A stretch of 64,000 nt of DNA from JAMBLL01 sp964387145 (GCA_964387145.1 CAYLVM010000001.1:1-64000); one strand, 5' to 3'. Numbered from the stretch's first letter, positions 16,904-26,156 are shown. Numbers and translations are program-made. The notes: a model not told the origin generated them from the letters alone.

Positions 16904-17094
16904 GAGGGTTGCTCCGGGTCGCCGCCGGATCGCCCATCGGTCGAGTCGAGTTCGGCGGCAAGCCGGCCTGCGAGTTCCTCGGCGATCGGAGGAGCGTCCG
17001 CGGGATCGATGCTGGCGAGCTGCTCGACGAGTGCGGCGGCGCTGTCGGGTCGATCTGGGTCGATGTGGTCGTTCATGGCGTCATTATCGCTCAT
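16900..17094 (-). CDS. Small acidic soluble protein (Rv1693-like position), 64 aa
   Basis: This short gene lies between the HAD phosphatase and tlyA, the position held by the small hypothetical Rv1693 in M. tuberculosis. The product is acidic, with a probable helical middle (AAALVEQLASIDPADAPPI) and no membrane segment. Its ATG lies 11 bases inside the HAD gene end, and its TGA overlaps the tlyA start. A second ATG six codons later is an alternative start. Function is unknown; conserved position suggests a tie to TlyA expression or activity. Confidence 0.65.
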   Translation of the reverse strand: MSDNDAMNDHIDPDRPDSAAALVEQLASIDPADAPPIAEELAGRLAAELDSTDGRSGGDPEQPS

Positions 17095-17902
17095 TGTTCC
17101 TCCGTGGTTGCTCGTGTGCCGAGATGAGTCCGGGGAGCGACGCGATGCTGTCGAGGGTGAAGTCCGGTTCGTCGTCGCCGTGGATGTACTCCCCGGGGAC
17201 GGTGACCCCGGTGAGTACGAGGACGGACCTCCACCCTGCGCGGGTGGCCATTGCAAGATCTGTCTCCGGCCTGTCTCCCACGACCCACACGGATGTTCCT
17301 CGTACGAGGGACCGTACGAGGTCGACCATGGGCGCTTCCGGCTTGCCGCACGTGATGGGCTCCCGACCGCTTGCCTTGGTGATAGCCGCCACGATGGCTC
17401 CCGCTCCCGGGACGGGGCCCTCCGGTGTCGGGAACGTCGCATCGGTATTCGTGGCGATGTACGTTGCCCCGTTGCGGATCATGCGGGCCGCCGTTGCGAT
17501 CGTTTCGTAGTCGATGCCACGGTCGAGTCCCACGACGACGGCCTCTGGGTGGTCCTCTACGATCTGGAGACCTGCCTCCAAGAGGGTGTCGCAAAGGCCC
17601 TGTTCACCGACCACGAAGACGCTCTCATGATCCCGCGCCGTCCAATTGGCAGCAGCCATCGCGGAGGTTGCAACGTCGATGTCAACCCCCTGAAACCCGG
17701 TTCGGGCTTCGACGTGGCGGAGTACCATCTCGGGCGTCCTGGTCGAGTTGTTGGTTGCGAACACGATGTGCCACCCGAGGTTCGCAACCGCGTTGAGCGC
17801 CTCTGCCGCCCCCGGCACTCCGACATCGCCGAGGTAGACGACACCATCGAGGTCGAACACGATCGTCCCCGTGTGCTCGCCGTTCCCCGTACCATCGGTG
17901 CT
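17084..17902 (-). CDS. HAD-IIA family phosphatase
   Basis: This 272-residue haloacid-dehalogenase hydrolase of the NagD/phosphoglycolate phosphatase type has the nucleophile motif FDLDGVVYLG, motif II in FATNNSTR, the Lys in GKPEAPM and motif III in VVGDRPETDLAMA. The orthologous position in M. tuberculosis (Rv1692) is occupied by a glycerol-3-phosphate phosphatase, so a role in glycerophosphate turnover is plausible. I chose GTG at 17902 because it puts 14 residues before the first motif, near the family norm. ATG at 17932 would overlap the divergent DUF1015 gene head-on. Confidence 0.85.
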   Translation of the reverse strand, partial: STDGTGNGEHTGTIVFDLDGVVYLGDVGVPGAAEALNAVANLGWHIVFATNNSTRTPEMVLRHVEARTGFQGVDIDVATSAMAAANWTARDHESVFVVGEQGLCDTLLEAGLQIVEDHPEAVVVGLDRGIDYETIATAARMIRNGATYIATNTDATFPTPEGPVPGAGAIVAAITKASGREPITCGKPEAPMVDLVRSLVRGTSVWVVGDRPETDLAMATRAGWRSVLVLTGVTVPGEYIHGDDEPDFTLDSIASLPGLISAHEQPRRNNER

Positions 17903-17906
17903 CACA

Positions 17907-18986
17907 ATGCTTCGTCCATTCTCTCCACTCATCTACGCGTCCGGTGCGGTCGAGCGATACGGCGAACCGACGCGCCTGTCGACAGACCGCTTGGCGCAGG
18001 ACGGTAACCCGATCTCGGTGCGTCTTCTCCATGCCGCAGAGTCACCGGGATCGTACCGTCGGGGAGAGTTGCGAACGCGGACGTTCATCGCCAGGGGCGT
18101 CATGGAGGAGCTCGATCCAACGTTCCTACGGTACCGGATCGACCGCAGCGGTCGGCCTCCTCTCGTCGGCACAGTCGGGCTCATCGACATGGACGAGTCG
18201 ACGCTGTATCCACATGAGGGCGTCATGCCATCGGCTGTGGCTGCAAGACGGGCCGACATCGAGCGAGCGGGCGCACACCTCGAACCGATCATCCTGGCAT
18301 CGATCACTTCCGTTGCCCACGACGACATCGAGGCTGGAGCGGTTCGTAGCGTCCGCTACGGCGATGAGACCCACCAGATCATCGACGTGGCGGACGTGTC
18401 CGGTCGGTTCGTATCCACGGAGTACGTGATCCTCGATGGGCATCACCGGATCGCTGCGACCCTCCAACACTGTGAGATCACGGGCGAACGGCCGTGGATC
18501 CTCGCGATGGTGGTCGACACCTCAGCACCGGGCTTGTTCGTCGAACCTCAACACAGGGTTCTCGGTGGGCCGCCGCTCGAGATCACGAGATTGGCGGTGC
18601 CTGAAGATATCGGCGCTTACGACCGGGGCCAGCCGGTCCCTCCCGGATCGGTGGCGATCGTCTCTCAGGATGTCTCGGTGCTCGTCTCCCCGCCGGGGGT
18701 CCGGCGTCGGGGTGCTCTCGGGCGTATCTCGAGCGTGACCCTCGAGGAGGATCTCCTCCCCCTCCTCGATCTGTGGGTCGAGGGCTATGCGACTCGCGAA
18801 GTCGACGCGTACAGCGAGCTCGCTGCCGGTGCGAGTGCCGTCGCGATCATGGGGGATCTCACGATCACTGATGTGGTCGACACGGCGGTCGACGGATTCG
18901 TCCTCCCTGAGAAGACGACGTGCTTCAATCCGAAGGTGGCGGTCGGTCTCGTCGGTGTCGGACTACCGATTCGCGACTCTGGCTGA
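17907..18986 (+). CDS. DUF1015 family protein (SerK-like fold)
   Basis: The 359-residue product begins RPFSPLIYASG, the typical opening of DUF1015 proteins, and contains the DGHHRIAAT motif near residue 180. The family shares the ParB-like fold of archaeal ADP-dependent serine kinase SerK, where that motif is part of the active site. Whether bacterial members phosphorylate free serine is not settled here. It diverges from the HAD gene with only four bases between the chosen starts, and its 3' end overlaps the convergent M20 peptidase gene by 24 bases. Confidence 0.8.
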   Translation: MLRPFSPLIYASGAVERYGEPTRLSTDRLAQDGNPISVRLLHAAESPGSYRRGELRTRTFIARGVMEELDPTFLRYRIDRSGRPPLVGTVGLIDMDESTLYPHEGVMPSAVAARRADIERAGAHLEPIILASITSVAHDDIEAGAVRSVRYGDETHQIIDVADVSGRFVSTEYVILDGHHRIAATLQHCEITGERPWILAMVVDTSAPGLFVEPQHRVLGGPPLEITRLAVPEDIGAYDRGQPVPPGSVAIVSQDVSVLVSPPGVRRRGALGRISSVTLEEDLLPLLDLWVEGYATREVDAYSELAAGASAVAIMGDLTITDVVDTAVDGFVLPEKTTCFNPKVAVGLVGVGLPIRDSG

Positions 18987-20321
18987 GAAGCGCTCGATGA
19001 CGGTCGCGAGGAACGCGGTCGTCGATCGTACCGACGCGACGGAGACCCTCTCGTTGGCCCCGTGGAACATTTCGAGCATCTCGGGGAAGGTGACCGACTC
19101 ATCGAACAGTCCGACCCCGTAGGCCGGTATCCCCCGTTCGCGAAAGAAGCGGGCATCGGTAGTGACTGGCGTCAGCGTTGGAGCGAGACGCCTGGTACCG
19201 ATGTGCGCTTCGGCGGCGTCGGCGATCGCTTCCCACATGTCGCCGGAGGGATGTGTTCCGTTCGCTGCCATGTCGAGCACGGGTTCGAAGGACAGTGCGT
19301 CGAATCGGTCGGGTCCGAGCACCTTGCGAAGGTGGTCGGCGATGTCATCAGCTTTCTGGCCCGGGAGGAGACGGATGTCTACGTCGCCTTCGGCCAAGGC
19401 AGCTACGACGTTCGACTTGGTACCGCCGGTGATCACGTTGGGTGACAGGGTCAAGTGCGTGCAAGCATGGATCCAACGTGCAAGCGTCGGGTCGGACTCC
19501 GCGATCTCACGGATCGCACCATCGACGGAGTCCGCATCGAGAAGCTCCGAGCGCAGACGCGCGTCGATGGGCAGATGTGGGACGAAGCGTGTCCACTCCT
19601 CGGTGATGAGCACGGGCTGAGGCGATGTACCGATCATCGAGAACGCCGACGCGAGGTCAACGACGGCGTTCGAGCGTCCGTACGGCTGGCTTCCGTGCCC
19701 AGCGACACCGCGCGCTGTCACCTTGCGCCACGCCGGTCCCTTTTCTGCGACCGTGACGGGAAGGGAGATCCCGTCGCTGGACGTGAGGAGCGGACCCGCG
19801 ACTTCGGTGAGAACAGCTTCGCACGCCACGAGGTCCCAGCGGTTCTCGACGAGATATCGCGCCCCATAGTTGCCCCCTGCCTCTTCATCGGCAACCGCTG
19901 CCAGGATGACGTCACCGTTCGGGCGTTGGATGGCGCCTTCGGCGATGGCTTTGAACACGGCGACCATCGAAGCGGTCACGTTGAGCATGTCCACCGCTCC
20001 CCTGCCCCACACGAAGCCATCCGCGATCGTTGCAGCGAACGGGTCGTGGGACCATAGGGAAGGATCTGCGGGAACGACGTCGAGATGGGGAATGAGCAGC
20101 AGACGCGGGGCGGCGGGATCGATGCCTGGGACGCGAAAGATCACCGATGCGCGACCGGGGTGAGGTTCTACGACTGTCCCGTCCGTGCCGAGGAACTGTT
20201 GGAGCGTGTGGACGGAATCGATCTCGTTGCCGGAGTCTGGGTCACCGGTGTTGACGCATGCGTTGCGGATCAGGTCCTGGAGCAGATCCACGGCCGCGTT
20301 CTGGTAGCTGCCGTCGAGCAT
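18963..20321 (-). CDS. M20 family metallopeptidase
   Basis: The 452-residue product resembles ArgE/DapE/ACY1-type zinc hydrolases that deacylate or cleave small peptides and N-acyl amino acids. Metal and catalytic residues are visible: His in IPHLDVVPADP, Asp in GRGAVDML, the Glu pair in AVADEEAGG, Asp in TTDARFF and His near the C-terminus in MFHGANERV. A dimerisation-domain His appears in ARGVAGHGSQP. The ATG at 20321 lies four bases after the acetyltransferase stop. Substrate is not determinable. Confidence 0.88.
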   Translation of the reverse strand: MLDGSYQNAAVDLLQDLIRNACVNTGDPDSGNEIDSVHTLQQFLGTDGTVVEPHPGRASVIFRVPGIDPAAPRLLLIPHLDVVPADPSLWSHDPFAATIADGFVWGRGAVDMLNVTASMVAVFKAIAEGAIQRPNGDVILAAVADEEAGGNYGARYLVENRWDLVACEAVLTEVAGPLLTSSDGISLPVTVAEKGPAWRKVTARGVAGHGSQPYGRSNAVVDLASAFSMIGTSPQPVLITEEWTRFVPHLPIDARLRSELLDADSVDGAIREIAESDPTLARWIHACTHLTLSPNVITGGTKSNVVAALAEGDVDIRLLPGQKADDIADHLRKVLGPDRFDALSFEPVLDMAANGTHPSGDMWEAIADAAEAHIGTRRLAPTLTPVTTDARFFRERGIPAYGVGLFDESVTFPEMLEMFHGANERVSVASVRSTTAFLATVIERFSARVANR

Positions 20322-20325
20322 CGGC

Positions 20326-20805
20326 CTACGCCTCGCGGTCTTCATGATGCATGATGATCGAGCGTGCAGCGAATCCGTGCGCTTCGAAGAAGTTCTTCGC
20401 TGCCCGTTGCCCGGGGCCGACCGGCGCGTCGAAATGCCTGATGCCGCGGGCACGGAGCTCCTCGAGGACGGCTTCGAGCATCGCGTGACCAAGACCAACG
20501 CCGCGGGCCGGCGGATCGGTGTAGATCAGACGGATCCTTCCGATGCGGGATCCGTGCGCCCGTGAGAGCATCGGTTCGATCGTAAACCAGACGAACCCGA
20601 GCGGCACGGCATCGATCTCACCGATCCGTACCATCGAATCATCGGCGTCGAGTGCTGCCGAGATCGAGGACTCGATCGGTTCATCGACACCGTCGGTGAG
20701 CGCCCAGACGGGCTTTCGCGCGGTTTGCTCATACTCCATCTCTCGATAGAGATCCACCAGTCGCGTGACGTCGTCTGTACGAGCCGATTTGACGGTGATG
20801 TGCAT
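20326..20805 (-). CDS. GNAT family N-acetyltransferase
   Basis: The 159-residue product has the GNAT core: an N-terminal strand-helix pair, the acetyl-CoA pyrophosphate-binding segment RGVGLGHAMLEAVLEELRARG, and a C-terminal KNFFEAHGFAARS segment. The acceptor is unknown. It is the likely translation partner of the M20 gene four bases downstream. Confidence 0.82.
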   Translation of the reverse strand: MHITVKSARTDDVTRLVDLYREMEYEQTARKPVWALTDGVDEPIESSISAALDADDSMVRIGEIDAVPLGFVWFTIEPMLSRAHGSRIGRIRLIYTDPPARGVGLGHAMLEAVLEELRARGIRHFDAPVGPGQRAAKNFFEAHGFAARSIIMHHEDREA

Positions 20806-20861
20806 GAGCGGAGGGTAGGCAGGCGGCAGCGGTCAGAGAAGCGGGGATCTCGCCTGGCTGC

Positions 20862-21575
20862 TCAGCGGTGGCGTACGCGGTTCCAGCGGCGCCGTATCCC
20901 CCACCGGGTGATCAGAGCCATCGCTTCGACGGCGATGCGCATGCTCATCTTGGATTCGCCGTACACACGGTCTTTGAACGTGATGGGAACTTCCACGATG
21001 TCGAGGCCGGCTGCCTCGGTACGCCACGCCATCTCCACCTGGAACCCATACCCGGATGCCTGGCAGGTCGAAGGATCGATCTTGCGCAGCGTCGTGTCTC
21101 TGAAAGCCCGGAACCCAGCGGTGGCGTCCTTGACATGAAGCTGGAGCATCCATGCGGCGTATGTGTTCCCGCCACGCGAGATCGCTCTCCGTGACCACGG
21201 CCACCCTTGTGTTCCTCCCCCCGGTACGTAGCGGGATCCGATCGCCAGGTCGGCGCCCGCTTCGATCGCAGCGAGAAGGCGGGGCAGGTCTGATGGATCG
21301 TGGGAGAAATCGGCGTCCATCTCACACAGCACGTCGTGACCCGTCTCGAGTCCACGTTCGAACCCGGCAGCGTACGCCGGGCCGAGTCCGGCCTTCTCGG
21401 TGCGATGAAGGACGTGAATGCCTGGATCCGTCATCGCGAGAGCATCGACGATCCGGCCGGTGCCGTCCGGCGATGCGTCATCGACGACGAGCACGTCGTA
21501 GCCAAGGGAGCGAACCACGGCGGTGATCGCTTCGATGTTCTCCGCCTCGTTGTACGTGGGGATGATGACGAGCAT
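20862..21575 (-). CDS. Polyprenol monophosphomannose synthase-like glycosyltransferase
   Basis: This GT2 enzyme of the DPM1/Ppm1 type transfers a hexose, probably mannose, from a nucleotide sugar to a polyprenyl phosphate. The 237-residue product has IIPTYNEAENI, DDASPDGTG, the metal-binding EMDADFSHDP, the GSRYVPGG segment and the FKDRVYGESKMS segment. There is no fused acyltransferase or membrane domain. ATG at 21575 is preceded by AGG at six bases; another ATG seven codons upstream is possible. Product lipid would feed lipoglycan or protein mannosylation. Confidence 0.88.
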   Translation of the reverse strand: MLVIIPTYNEAENIEAITAVVRSLGYDVLVVDDASPDGTGRIVDALAMTDPGIHVLHRTEKAGLGPAYAAGFERGLETGHDVLCEMDADFSHDPSDLPRLLAAIEAGADLAIGSRYVPGGGTQGWPWSRRAISRGGNTYAAWMLQLHVKDATAGFRAFRDTTLRKIDPSTCQASGYGFQVEMAWRTEAAGLDIVEVPITFKDRVYGESKMSMRIAVEAMALITRWGIRRRWNRVRHR

Positions 21576-21638
21576 GCTCAACCTGAAAGCTTCCATGCAT
21601 CGTACTTCGGCCGACGGCGGCCGCCTCTTGAACGATCT

Positions 21639-21962
21639 TCAGGAAGCGCAGTCGAGGCAGATCTTCTTACGCTTCTGGGCGAGTTGACTCATCCGCTTGA
21701 CGAGGAAGCAGCTCTGACAGACGAACTCGTCTGGAGCAGCCTCATCGACACTCTCGTCCGCCATGGATATCTCGGCGCGTCGGATGGCTCGCATCTCGGC
21801 TGCCTCGTCGACAACGAGCGTCTCGTCGCTCTCATCGTCGGTGAGCATCTCGAGCTCCTCAGCTTCGAGCTCGTCGAGAGCCTCAGCGGCCGACTCGTCT
21901 GTATCGTCGGTCGCGTCGTCGTCGACCTCTGCTTCAAGTTCTTCGGTGGGTTCCGTGGCCAT
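21639..21962 (-). CDS. DUF4193 family zinc-finger protein
   Basis: The 107-residue product is extremely acidic over its first 75 residues and ends with a four-cysteine knuckle, FVCQSCFLVK ... ICLDCAS. This matches actinobacterial DUF4193 proteins, which are small, acidic and end with the same C-x2-C/C-x2-C pattern. Function is unknown. GAGAGG sits before the ATG, and a TATGCT box (21991-21996) lies 29 bases further up, so it is probably monocistronic. Confidence 0.82.
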   Translation of the reverse strand: MATEPTEELEAEVDDDATDDTDESAAEALDELEAEELEMLTDDESDETLVVDEAAEMRAIRRAEISMADESVDEAAPDEFVCQSCFLVKRMSQLAQKRKKICLDCAS

Positions 21963-21990
21963 ACACCTCTCGGTTCTCTATGACGGCGGG

Positions 21991-21996
21991 AGCATA
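21991..21996 (-). promoter_or_regulatory. Possible -10 box of the DUF4193 gene
   Basis: TATGCT on the minus strand, 28 bases before the ATG, leaves room for a short leader with the GAGAGG ribosome-binding site. Confidence 0.4.
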
Positions 21997-22024
21997 CTGC
22001 GTCTCGCGCACACATGGTTCACTA

Positions 22025-22921
22025 TCAGGCGACGAAGTCGATCGCAGCGGGAAGAATCGTCATCGACACCGGGCCACGACCGAGATACTCACCGTCTGCC
22101 TCAACGGGCCATTCGTGCGAATTTCCGATCGATACCGACGCCCCTGTGTACCTGCGAACGCCGGTGTGTGTGAGATGATTGCCCCGGATGATCCTCGGCA
22201 TGACGGTGAACGCCAGACGTTTCGGCGCCCGGAACACCTGTACGTCGAAGAGCCCGTCGACGAGGGTGGCCCTGGGTGCCACGTTCATTCCACCCCCGAA
22301 GAACTGTCCGTTTGCGATCACGACGGAGATCGCCTCTCCCTCAAAACGATGCCTGTCGCACTCGAGTGAGATGGAACGTACGGGGAAGCGGGGAAGTTCG
22401 AGCCAGAATCCGGCTGTGTAGCGTCGGGGTCCCAGCATCTTCGGGAGGCGTTCGGCGCACTGTGCCGCCGCCGCGGCAACCCCTGTGTTCGCAGCGTTGA
22501 GGAAGTACCGCGAACCGATTGGAGCGTTGAGACGGCCGATGTCGATTGGGTACAGATCGGGGGCGACCATGCGGTCGAGTCCGGCTTCGAGTCCGGGTCT
22601 GTGGCCGAACGTCCTCACGAAGTCGCTTCCCGATCCGGTGGCCACGATTGCGAGGACGAAGCGATTGGCTTGGGCCAGCCCCGTTGCCATGATCGCGTTG
22701 ACGATGTGGTGCGCTGTTCCGTCACCACCGACCGCTACAAAGGAGCGCACACCGGAGCAGGCCTGATCGTTCACCAGCGCCGTCAGTTCTTCGAGAGATG
22801 TCGTGACCGAGATCATCGCGTTGATACCGCGCTTGGCTACCGCCGCTTCGACGTCACCGTACGAGGGTGGTCTGTGACCGGCGTACGGGTTGATGATGAT
22901 GCTCCAGTCGTTGGGCGTCAT
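22025..22921 (-). CDS. Diacylglycerol kinase-family lipid kinase
   Basis: The 298-residue product belongs to the DagK/YegS/sphingosine-kinase family. It has INPYAGH at the N-terminus, the ATP-binding GGDGTAHHIVNAI motif near residue 65 and the ATGSGSDF segment. A late ADGE motif (VEADGEYLG) completes the set. It probably phosphorylates a lipid such as diacylglycerol or makes a phosphatidylinositol-like precursor; substrate is inferred. Its ATG overlaps the helicase stop as ATGA. Confidence 0.87.
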   Translation of the reverse strand: MTPNDWSIIINPYAGHRPPSYGDVEAAVAKRGINAMISVTTSLEELTALVNDQACSGVRSFVAVGGDGTAHHIVNAIMATGLAQANRFVLAIVATGSGSDFVRTFGHRPGLEAGLDRMVAPDLYPIDIGRLNAPIGSRYFLNAANTGVAAAAAQCAERLPKMLGPRRYTAGFWLELPRFPVRSISLECDRHRFEGEAISVVIANGQFFGGGMNVAPRATLVDGLFDVQVFRAPKRLAFTVMPRIIRGNHLTHTGVRRYTGASVSIGNSHEWPVEADGEYLGRGPVSMTILPAAIDFVA

Positions 22922-25443
22922 CGGATCGTGTCGGCAGAGACGATGCCGCGATCGATCGATGTGATCGCTGCCGTGGCCACGTCACGGTACGGGGAGAAGC
23001 CGTCACGGATCTGGCGGAGAAGGTCGAGGAGCTGGCGGGTGGAGCGTACGAAGTCCCCCGCCCTGAAGTCCTCCTCGTCGAAGATCTCATCGAGGTCGAA
23101 TCCACTGGCCCAACCGAATGCGGTGTCGACGAAGCCCACATCGGGGGGACGCATGGGTGTGAGTCCCTGCCCGGCCTCGAGATCAGACAGTTCCTCCCAC
23201 GTCTCGAGTACATCCTCGAGGGGTCGCGCTGCGAATGCAGCGTGGGGCATCTGGGGCACGTCACCGCCCCTGGACTGGTAGGTGAAGATCGAGGCGATCG
23301 CAGAGAACTCGGCCGGATCCAGATCATCGAAGGTGTCCCCGATGAGAGACTCCGCAAGGAGGAGGTCGAGTTCGTTGTAGAGCCTGCGGAGTTGCTGGCC
23401 CTTTGGTGTGAGCGTCCACCCCCGCGTATAGCGTCGGCTGTCGAGGACTGTTGTGAGCCGGTCGAACTCCGCCGTGACGTCGTCGCGTGGCCTTCGTGAG
23501 AGTCGCCGTTCGAGCCTTCGGATATCTCGATCTGCTCGCCGTGCACGTCCTACCCAACGGAGGTGATCCGCCAGATCCGGGCAGGCTTCGACCCCCTCGG
23601 TTGCGGTGGTGTCGAACACCGGGACGGGTTGAGCAAGGGGGACATACGACTCGAGGCGGTCGGCGATCTCGTTGCGGTAGTGCCCGTCCGAGACACGCAC
23701 GGGCTCTGGAAGCGTCAAGGATCCAAGGATCTTCGTTCCCATCGGAAGATCCCGTGACTGGACGGTGATCTTGCGCCCGGAGGTGTCCGTGAGCTCGAGC
23801 TTCGGCCGGTTTCCTCCCCAGGATCGGCCGAGGATGACGCTGAGCGATCCGGAGAGTTCGATCACGTTTCCGGGTTGCAGCGTTGTGGTCTCGAGTTGCG
23901 GTAGTGCCGATCGTTCGGGGGTGTCCGAGAACTCCCAGACGTCGCCACGATCACACGTCGCAGCCTCACGGAACGTCGCGAGGTCGCGGCGCCGTTCTGC
24001 GAGGTTCTCGATGAGGGCATCCGTACGGTAGGTGTCGGCGAAGTTCGCGAACGAAGCGGACAGAAGACGGCGTGCGGAGCGACGGTCGTAGCGGGCGATG
24101 AGGTTCACGGCCATGTTGTACGTGGGTGCGAAGCTGGATCGGAGGGGGTTCGCGCCTGCTGCAGCGATGCCGCAAACCCGGTCGAATGGGACGTAGCCAC
24201 TGTGCAGAACGACGGCAGTGCCCTCGGTGTCGATTCCGCGCCGACCTGCGCGGCCGGTCAGCTGCGTGTAGTCGCTCGGCTGGAGCAGCTCGTGGGTTTC
24301 GCCGTTGAACTTGGACAGAGATTCGAGGACGACGGTCTTGGCCGGCATGTTGATGCCAAGGGCGAGTGTCTCTGTTGCCGCGACGAACCCGATGAGTCCC
24401 TCGATGAACAGCTCCTCCACCGTTTCCTTGAACGCCGGGATCAGCCCGGCGTGATGTGCTGCTGCTCCGCGTTCCAGGACGGAACGCCAGCGTTCGAATC
24501 CGAGGACGGTGAGGTCACCCGGGCTGAGGTGAGCTACATGGCGGTCGATGATCGTGCGGATCCGATCGCGGTCGTCCGCGTTGGTCAGTGTCAAGCCTGC
24601 TGCTGCAACCTGCTCCGCAGCCTGGTCGCAACCCTTTCGGGAGAAGACGAAGTAGATGACGGGAAGGAGGCCCTCGCGATGAAGGTGGGAGGCAACCTCC
24701 GTCCTCCTTGGCGTGGTGAATCGGCGGAAGCGGCCCTGGGACCTTCCGAGTAGCTTGGAGATGGACGTGTTGGGTCGCCCGTTGCGCCCGAACACCGGGA
24801 GCATCTCGACGACCCCTTCGTGGTGCCGATCCTTCCACATGTACATCGACGTCAGGGGGACGGGTCGGTTCGTCTCGATGACGAGGTCTGTGGGGCCGCG
24901 GCGTGATCGGACCCACTCGGTGAACTCCTCCGCGTTGGCGATCGTCGCCGAGAGGCATACGATCGGCACAGAGCGATCGAGGTGGATGATGATCTCCTCC
25001 CACACCGATCCGCGGTGTCGATCGGCGAGGTAGTGCACTTCGTCGAGGATGACGGTCCCGAGTCCGTCGAGTGCGCGAGATCCCTCGTAGATCATATTGC
25101 GAAGGACCTCTGTCGTCATCACCACGACGGGTGCGTCGCCGTTGATCACGTTGTCACCGGTGAGAAGGCCGACTTCGGCGTGACCCAGGTCTTGGACGAG
25201 GTCGTTGTACTTCTGATTCGACAGAGCCTTGATCGGGGTCGTGTAGAAGGCACGGGTGCTGTTTGCCATCGTCAGTGCGATCGCTCCCTCAGCGATCAAC
25301 GTCTTGCCTGCCCCCGTTGGGGCGGTCACGACGACCGAACGGTTGGAGGCGATGGAGTCGAGTGCGTCGATCTGGAACCGGTCGGGAGCGAACGCGAGTG
25401 TCGACATGAACGCGTCGAGCCCAGCAGGGTTGCTTCCGGTCAT
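22918..25443 (-). CDS. Ski2/Mtr4-type DEAD/H RNA helicase
   Basis: This 841-residue superfamily 2 helicase matches the actinobacterial HelY class found next to tatC. Motif I is APTGAGKT near residue 42, motif II is VILDEVHYLADR, motif III is LSATIAN and motif VI is QLTGRAGRRGID. The region after the helicase core fits the DSHCT-like domain. The role is presumably RNA processing or decay, inferred from the Ski2 family. ATG at 25443 overlaps the tatC stop as ATGA. Reading further upstream runs through tatC in another frame and must not be included. Confidence 0.9.
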   Translation of the reverse strand: MTGSNPAGLDAFMSTLAFAPDRFQIDALDSIASNRSVVVTAPTGAGKTLIAEGAIALTMANSTRAFYTTPIKALSNQKYNDLVQDLGHAEVGLLTGDNVINGDAPVVVMTTEVLRNMIYEGSRALDGLGTVILDEVHYLADRHRGSVWEEIIIHLDRSVPIVCLSATIANAEEFTEWVRSRRGPTDLVIETNRPVPLTSMYMWKDRHHEGVVEMLPVFGRNGRPNTSISKLLGRSQGRFRRFTTPRRTEVASHLHREGLLPVIYFVFSRKGCDQAAEQVAAAGLTLTNADDRDRIRTIIDRHVAHLSPGDLTVLGFERWRSVLERGAAAHHAGLIPAFKETVEELFIEGLIGFVAATETLALGINMPAKTVVLESLSKFNGETHELLQPSDYTQLTGRAGRRGIDTEGTAVVLHSGYVPFDRVCGIAAAGANPLRSSFAPTYNMAVNLIARYDRRSARRLLSASFANFADTYRTDALIENLAERRRDLATFREAATCDRGDVWEFSDTPERSALPQLETTTLQPGNVIELSGSLSVILGRSWGGNRPKLELTDTSGRKITVQSRDLPMGTKILGSLTLPEPVRVSDGHYRNEIADRLESYVPLAQPVPVFDTTATEGVEACPDLADHLRWVGRARRADRDIRRLERRLSRRPRDDVTAEFDRLTTVLDSRRYTRGWTLTPKGQQLRRLYNELDLLLAESLIGDTFDDLDPAEFSAIASIFTYQSRGGDVPQMPHAAFAARPLEDVLETWEELSDLEAGQGLTPMRPPDVGFVDTAFGWASGFDLDEIFDEEDFRAGDFVRSTRQLLDLLRQIRDGFSPYRDVATAAITSIDRGIVSADTIR

Positions 25444-26156
25444 TTCCTGAGGAAGAGGCGAATTGCGATGATCGTGATCTCGTACAAGATGTACAGCGGT
25501 ACCGACATGAGCATGAGCGTCATCGGGTCGCCGGACGGCGTGATAAAGGCTGCCGCTACGAGGATGATCAGGAGAGCCCACCGCCGGTTCTCGCGAAGCT
25601 TCTTGCTGGTCACAACACCCATGGCTGCAGCGACGAACAGGAAGATGGGGAACTCGAAGGCTATCCCGAAGGCAAGGATGAACCGGGTTGCGAACTTCAG
25701 ATAGCGATCGGCACCGACCAGCGGTGTGAGACTGTCTCCTCCGAACTCCAGGAGGAACGCGAGGCCACGTTCGAGAGCGGTGTACCCGAGAAGGACACCG
25801 AAGATGAACAGGGATACGAACACCCCTGTGATCGGGTAGGCCCACTTCTTCTCGCGAGATGTGAGTGCCGGGGATGCGAACCGCCAGATCTGGTAGAGGA
25901 TGACCGGGGAGGCGAGGATGACCCCTCCGAAGACGCTGACACGCATCACGACGCTGAACGCCTCTGTGACGGCGAAGTACGTGAGTGTTGCTCCGGGTAC
26001 CGCAACCTCGTAAGGCTTGGCGAGGAGGGCAAGGAGCTCTTCGTTGAAGTAGAAGCCGATCGCGGAACCGACAGCAACGGCGAGCAGTGACTTCATCAGC
26101 CTGGATCGGAACTCTTCGAGGTGTCCCATCATGGACATCGTCTCGGGTCTGGTCAT
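25440..26156 (-). CDS. tatC: Sec-independent translocase TatC
   Basis: TatC is the substrate-binding core of the twin-arginine translocase. The 238-residue product has the N-terminal HLEEFRSRL signature and six hydrophobic segments. Conserved Glu/Pro residues sit in the first periplasmic loop, and a FGIAFEFPIFLF segment lies near residue 165. The start overlaps the tatA stop by four bases. Order tatA-tatC-helicase is the same as in mycobacteria. Confidence 0.95.
   Translation of the reverse strand: MTRPETMSMMGHLEEFRSRLMKSLLAVAVGSAIGFYFNEELLALLAKPYEVAVPGATLTYFAVTEAFSVVMRVSVFGGVILASPVILYQIWRFASPALTSREKKWAYPITGVFVSLFIFGVLLGYTALERGLAFLLEFGGDSLTPLVGADRYLKFATRFILAFGIAFEFPIFLFVAAAMGVVTSKKLRENRRWALLIILVAAAFITPSGDPMTLMLMSVPLYILYEITIIAIRLFLRK

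Noticed and set aside
16268..18007. Long open frame of about 579 codons on the plus strand
   Set aside because: It lies antisense to tlyA, the small gene and the HAD gene, shows no recognisable domain, and its composition follows the codon pattern of the opposite strand.
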